DNA from: Camellia lanceoleosa
Taxonomy: Eukaryota; Streptophyta; Magnoliopsida; Ericales; Theaceae
Reading direction: 5' to 3'
Length of the DNA: 64,000 nucleotides
NCBI GenBank assembly: GCA_025200525.1
Contig: CM045762.1
Location: 192,225,154-192,289,153, forward strand
Position numbers and translations under genes: made by a program. Of this stretch, positions 58,880 through 64,000 are shown one piece after another (the stretch's first letter is position 1; the number at the start of each line of letters is the position of its first letter). The notes under the pieces are model-generated. The model was not told the origin of the DNA. It was given only the letters and a program-made list of their open reading frames with translations, and searched no databases.

Positions 58880-59490
58880 CTCTCTCTCTCTCGCTCACTA
58901 CCTCTGCTTTTTTGCTCTTTTATCAGATCGAGGACAGATTCAGGAATGAGGAGGGGGAAATATTATTATTGGACCGACTGTCTGTCGGACAGATTGGAGA
59001 GAGAGAGAGATAACGAATATGGGTGTAACATATTACACTAGTATATATATGAGTAATTTTCAATGATTTTTAAAAAGTTGGGTCCAAACAAAGAAGTAAA
59101 ATAGTAGGGGTTTAAGTAATAAATAAAAGATGATTATTACAATATTAATTAGCAACAAAAATAAGACATAGTGAGCCATTATTCATGATATCAGCAATCC
59201 ACATCATCCATTCCAGAAAAGACAATCACTCCTTTCCCTCCCAGGAAGCAAAGTCCTACTATTTTATCAATTAGATGTCCCAAATCGATAACCAACCCAA
59301 ATAAACAATCATTACGACTCAAAACAGTTTTTTTTATTCTAAAAGAAACTCGCTATGAACTTCAATTTTTCCGCATTCAATTCATCGGTCAAGTTAATCA
59401 TCCTGCAATGAGGGAGAGGGAGGATTAATAAAGCTTCCTATGAAAAATTATAATAAGATTCAACAGCACTGTTTGACTCTATATCTTTTA
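58880..59490. other. Phytocyanin upstream region, no gene
   Basis: GA/CT runs lie at 58880-58900 and 58998-59010, the first in the leader of the phytocyanin gene. The rest is AT-rich and I see no gene. Confidence 0.4.
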
Positions 59491-59497
59491 ATTTTCG

Positions 59498-59977
59498 TAG
59501 ATTAACCTAGCATTGAGCTCAGAAATCTTGATTTGTAGTAATCGCTCCCTTTCAGAAATTGGTGATTCAACCTGTGCAAAAATAACCAAAACTTTAATTT
59601 CTTTGATTGATCATAATATTTTTAGTCAAACTAGCCATAATAAAAAAATGATTACAAGGGTTTATAAAGATACCAAACCTCAGAAATGAACTAACCATCA
59701 GGTAGAAATTATAGGATTGGTGATGGGAAAATAAAAAAATGCAACAATGGACCACTGATAAAAATATGATCAGTAGGTTAAATGCAGAGAGATTTAGAGA
59801 GAGAGAGGAATGGTACCCTTCTTGGTCACCGGCTTTATTGCTGGCCGATAAACAGCCTTCAGGGGTTTCAAAGCGGTCTTCTTCTTCGGAAATTGAACCT
59901 GCGATGGGGCGATTTTCTTTTCCTGCTGATGACGTGGCCTGAAGGACAGCAGCTTGCTGACTAGAATATTTGGCCAT
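59498..59977 (-). CDS. Candidate small two-exon gene, unknown function
   Basis: Exon 1 would start MAKYSSQQAAVLQATSSAGK at 59977 and run to about 59813, before GTACCA, with a non-repetitive, polar, plausible protein. A second exon near 59573-59498, after a TTTTTGCACAG acceptor, reads VESPISERERLLQIKISELN in one frame and looks like a short amphipathic helix. The phase of the two does not join cleanly, so the model may be wrong, frameshifted or non-coding. I recognise no family. Confidence 0.3.
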
Positions 59978-59989
59978 GGCATTTGCATT

Positions 59990-60760
59990 TTAGCGTGTGA
60001 ATTTTACACCTACATAAATTATTTGATTTTTTAAAATCTCTAACAATAAACAGAAACTATTATGTCTAGAATAAAAACTGAAACTATACACACAAACCTA
60101 TAAACAGAGTATGTCTAAAATAAATTCTGACATACAACAGATTACCTAGGAAAAGTCCAAATCAAAAAATACAGAATAAATATCTGAATTGAAAATTATC
60201 CAATAATATCATTGTATTCAAACCAGAACAAACAACTAAAACCAAATATAATACCACAATAACAATATAACATAAAATAGAATTTGACTTAAATACAGAT
60301 TTGGGTAACAAATCCATATTGAAAAGTGCACAAGGATTCAACATATTCAAAAAAAATTATGTTGAACTCATGAAATTTCTACTCTTAGAAAAGAAACGTG
60401 GGAAAGACCAAACTATGATAGCTAAGGGGACCAAACTATGACATGGCACTTGAGCTTTCTAGTCAAACGTTTGATAGTGAAAGACCAAAAACTTTTTTAT
60501 ATTCTAAAAAAGAGAAGAGAATGATCTCGATTGACCTTTGTTCAGAGAGCTCTTCGAAGAGTATGCATGTTGTCTTACTCACCGCTCTTAAATAGGCCAC
60601 ATATCAACCATCTTAAAATAGGAAAATGATTAATGGCTCTAAAATCATTATTACCAAAATATATATAGTGAGTAATTTAATATTTTAAATAAAATATTAA
60701 TAGGTCTTAATAATTGGACTTAATTCTCATTAAGTCCTATTAAAAGTTAGCCTTAGTAAA
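59990..60760. other. AT-rich intergenic DNA, no gene seen
   Basis: No open frame with protein-like composition and no clear repeat ends are seen. Confidence 0.4.
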
Positions 60761-60773
60761 ATCATCGCTAAAA

Positions 60774-61030
60774 TAATTTTTTGTAACGATTTTTTGCACA
60801 TGTCGGTAAAAATTGATAATTAGTGACTTTTTTCTCACTTTTTTTATAAATTATCGTTAAAACTTACAATTAGTGACTTTTTTGGTAACAATTTTTTTAA
60901 ATTGTCACTGAAAACTGAAAATTAGTGACTTTTTTTGTGACGATTTTTTTATATTGTCGCTAAAACTTATAATTAGTAACTTTTTTGTGACAGATTTTTC
61001 AAATTGTCGCTGAAAATTAACAATTAATGA
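60774..61030 (+). repeat. About 60-bp tandem repeat, four copies
   Basis: Units are built on AATTAGTGACTTTTTTGTGA and a TTTTTTAAATTGTCGCTAAA phrase. Subterminal repeats of this kind occur in plant CACTA and related DNA elements, but no ends were found. Confidence 0.7.
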
Positions 61031-61297
61031 CTTCTAATAGTATTTGATGAAAAACGCCGTTAATTATCACAATACCTATTAGATAACAAGTCCATCTATT
61101 AGGACCTACACTTAAGTTTTAAAATAATATAACTTTTGATCTAGACATCAATTTTTAATAAAATTAATATTTTTGAAACTCTCGCATCAAAATCTATCAA
61201 ATAAGATCCATATTGGTTATAAAATTCTTAAAAAAGAAAAAAAACATAAAAATTGACGTAAATAGTAACATGTTACTCTAGTTTATAATAATATTTT

Positions 61298-61699
61298 GGC
61301 AAATGGCTTTGGTCCAATCCGCCATCGGACTGGACGGTGCTGTTGGGCCTGTGGGGGCCCACCACGGGTCCCGTTTTGAAAATCTGAACCGTTATATGTG
61401 TAGAACTCATCGAGTACTATATGCTTGTGGAAAATCACGTTGATCGGATATCGATAGCTATGTGATCAAAACAGTTTTTTATCAACCATTAATTAATTCA
61501 CCGTCCATTTTTTTTATACAAAACTGATTTGATCACATAGCTATCGATATCCAATCAATGTGATTTTTCACAAGCATATAGTACTCGACGAGTTGTACAC
61601 ATTGAACGGTTCAGATTTTCAAAACGGGACCCGTGGTGGGCCCCCACGGGCCCAACAGCACCGTCCAGTCCGATGGCGGACTGGAGAGAAGCTGGGCCC
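61298..61699. mobile_element. Hairpin-forming Mutator-type MITE, 402 bp
   Basis: Two arms of about 180 bp (61298-61480 and 61520-61699) are near-perfect inverted copies around a short AT-rich spacer. The perfect 9-bp duplication TAATATTTT lies at 61289-61297 and 61700-61708, a Mutator signature. The outermost 30 bp of the arms are more diverged than the inner part. It has no coding capacity. Confidence 0.88.
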
Positions 61700-62855
61700 T
61701 AATATTTTACTGTTACAAAAAGCAGAATACATACTAGATGAACCAACCAAAAATACATATACATAACATTTTTAAACTTATATAAAATAAAATAAAAGTG
61801 TTCATTGTCAAAAGAGTTTTGTGAGATATATATATGTATACATATGCATGGGTAATATTGTCTAAGAAAAAAAAAAAGAAATTTTACTATGTCCTTGTTC
61901 AATTATATGCCTCATTCTTAGGGGATTTATAAAACAAAATAAATTAAGTTATCATTTTAAATTGAGTTGTCATTTTTACCAAATAAAAGTTCAACGAAGA
62001 AGTTTTTGCTAAATTTTTCTATTTTTTAATTCATTTAAAAAGAACTTCCTATGTTATACTGTTATTAACAGGGCAATAAACATCTTTCCCATTTAACACT
62101 ATGATATTATTGACCCATCTCTCTCTCTCTCTCTCTCATAGTCAGGCTTAGGGGCTTTGGTTGGAATTTTAATGGAAAGGAAAGGACAATTCTGTCATTT
62201 TGGCTCTACATTTATTCTATTTCAATCTCGTTTGTTTGATGGGTACGTTATATATTCATATTTAAGTCACGACGTATATATACATCCAATAATTTGTATC
62301 ATAGAATAAATGGTAGGTCCAATAATTTAGGTAGGGGGTTTGTTTGGCTCCATACATCGATTGGTTTATTGGGATATATATATATATATATGATATTTTG
62401 TCTTATTAAATTAAAAAGTCTATTTTATTTTTTGTGATTATTTTAGTCAAAAAAAAAAAAAAAACCCCAAAACCTACTTCCAAACATGGGCTACAAATGA
62501 TCTAGTGAAATAATTGACTTGACAAAAATTAGAAAAAATAGTAATTTAATGAGTTTCTTTTGGGTAGTATGTGATATTGTACATTCTTATTCATTGAATT
62601 TCAAGGGAAGTTATTGGATGTGATTGAAGTACGGTCGCGTGATATCTTAAGAGTATTATGATTAGTGAAAAATGTGAGTTTTATAATTTTCTATTGAGAG
62701 ATTGAAAAATAAAAAAATATATGATGTATGATAAATTGTGAAGGAATGTAAACAAGTGCTGCTATGAGCACACTCAATAATTTTCCAATTTCAAGAAACT
62801 AAATTAAATATTTTCCTTTATAAATGGTATAGATAGATGACTTGACAGTTACAAA

Positions 62856-64000
62856 CACTACAACAAATATCACTTTTTGTAACGTGCAAAAAATGCTATC
62901 AAAAGTAAATAATAGCATTTGTTGAAATGCTATATTAGCCCATGTTATTAAAAGTCTATAATTTTCAATAGCATTTATTGAGTGTTCTACATGAATGCTA
63001 TCAAAAGAATACCATACCATTCTAATAATGCTATTTAATTATAACAATAGTAGTTTTATCATGCTACAAATTCTCTTTCTTAACAATTTGCAAATGTTGT
63101 CATACATGATGTTAATACCATCATGCGATAGTTTTTTTACCTGTTATCATTGTAATTTTTTTTTTTATAAAATAAAATTTCATATTTTCATTCAACATCA
63201 ATGTTGAAAGTAATTACGCAAATTTCATTACAAGGATTGAAATAATTACACAAACTTGTCATACATTGTCTTAATAAAACACTAAAATTAAGTTTCCAAA
63301 GGATGCTAATGGACAAAACATAGCCATGTACAAAAATAAATAAATAAACTAGTTATTCAAATATCCACTTCTTCAATTACAAATTTCTCATCCTTCAAGC
63401 TTGCTTTTGTGATGAGTTTAGTCCCTCTACTTTCCAAAGGCAACAACTGCAAAATGAAAATAAAATTCTTAATCAATAAACAATTTAAACAATATATTTA
63501 GAGAATAAGTTTCAAGATCACATTCAAGGTAAAGACACATCAAACTTCTAAGTGGACTCACCATATACTACAATCAACATGTACAACATGACAATAATAA
63601 ACCAAATGAAAATTACAAGGAAAAAAAAAAAAAAACTATTGTTATTATTAGTAGGACAAACTAATTTTAGAAGCATGTATATACCTCGGATTAACTGTAA
63701 GAATTTGTTCTGATAAATGTTTCTTTCCATGACAACAAGGTACTTGGATAAAAAATAAAAAATAAAAATAAAAAAGCAACAAAAGGAGTCAAAATTAAAA
63801 AACTTGCTAGCAGCCCCTTGCAATTGTAAACCAATAAAAATATCATGAGCAGAACATTCAATCTTACATATGTAATTACTCCTATGGGACATTTTTCTTG
63901 ATGACATGCCATCATTTCTTATATATATATATATATATATTTGTGTGTCTGCCTACATATACATTACTTGAGAAAACCACACAAATAGATTGCAATAAAT
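62856..64000. mobile_element. CACTA (En/Spm-like) element, one end only
   Basis: CACTACAACAAATATC at 62856 is a classic CACTA terminus. It is followed by subterminal repeats of ATAGCATTT/AAATGCTAT and ATGCTATCAAAAG type up to about 63130. The other end is beyond the window. Confidence 0.65.
63357..63446 (-). CDS. Possible terminal exon of a CACTA-borne gene
   Basis: After a TTTTGCAG acceptor on the minus strand, 29 codons read LLPLESRGTKLITKASLKDE and end in TGA. The composition is protein-like and the position, reading toward the element end, suits the last exon of an element gene. No family is recognised and upstream exons lie outside or are unclear. Confidence 0.3.
   Translation of the reverse strand: MLPLESRGTKLITKASLKDEKFVIEEVDI

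Noticed and set aside
58623..58949. Plus-strand open frame over the phytocyanin exon 1
   Set aside because: It reads the GA repeat and the reverse of exon 1; the minus strand has the signal peptide and splice sites.
63548..63907. 119-codon minus-strand frame at the window end
   Set aside because: Mostly phenylalanine/isoleucine from T-rich DNA, with no recognisable domain.

Overview
The window is nuclear DNA from a flowering plant, probably a eudicot. It is dominated by nested transposable elements, and the one clearly conserved host gene, at 49.4-56.6 kb on the + strand, is the plant m6A RNA methyltransferase MTA (METTL3 orthologue). The evidence for a plant is Ogre/Tat-like and chromovirus (Tekay/Del-like) Ty3/gypsy elements, plant mobile domain (PMD) genes, a MULE carrying an OTU protease domain, spliced genes with plant-type introns, and a phytocyanin. 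I cannot name the species.

Layout. (1) 1-18860: a large Ogre/Tat-like LTR retrotransposon on the + strand, cut by the window start. It has a tRNA-Arg primer-binding site, a decayed gag, no recognisable pol, an antisense six-exon PMD gene with its own TATA box, tandem repeats, and a 3.7 kb 3' LTR. An unrelated 3.1 kb solo LTR sits in the last PMD intron. (2) 18861-35030: a Tekay/Del-like chromovirus coded on the minus strand, with gag, protease, RT/RNase H, integrase and chromodomain tail all broken by stops. The Ogre element is inserted in its left LTR, a solo LTR sits in the rest of that LTR, and its right LTR holds a hAT-like element that in turn holds another solo LTR. (3) 35592-49236: a 13.6 kb Mutator-like element (MULE) with a 9-bp target duplication. 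It carries a PMD gene (+) and a convergent transposase-OTU gene (-), and its PMD exon is split by a solo LTR of the Ogre family. (4) 49447-56595: MTA, starting about 210 bp beyond the MULE, with a 1.1 kb hAT-like element in intron 6. (5) 56.6-64 kb: AT-rich DNA with a broken phytocyanin gene, a candidate small gene, two MITE-like elements and one end of a CACTA element.

Three points stand out. PMD genes are carried by two unrelated mobile elements in this one window. LTRs of four families share paired GCTCGAGCG-type palindromes at an almost invariant 20-bp period. MTA itself carries an in-frame TGA and an apparent 1-bp frameshift in this sequence, which is either real loss of function or consensus error.

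Insertion order can be read from target duplications and empty sites: chromovirus first, then the elements in its LTRs; MULE first, then the Ogre-family LTR in its PMD exon. Nearly all element genes are broken, so no autonomous element is present.
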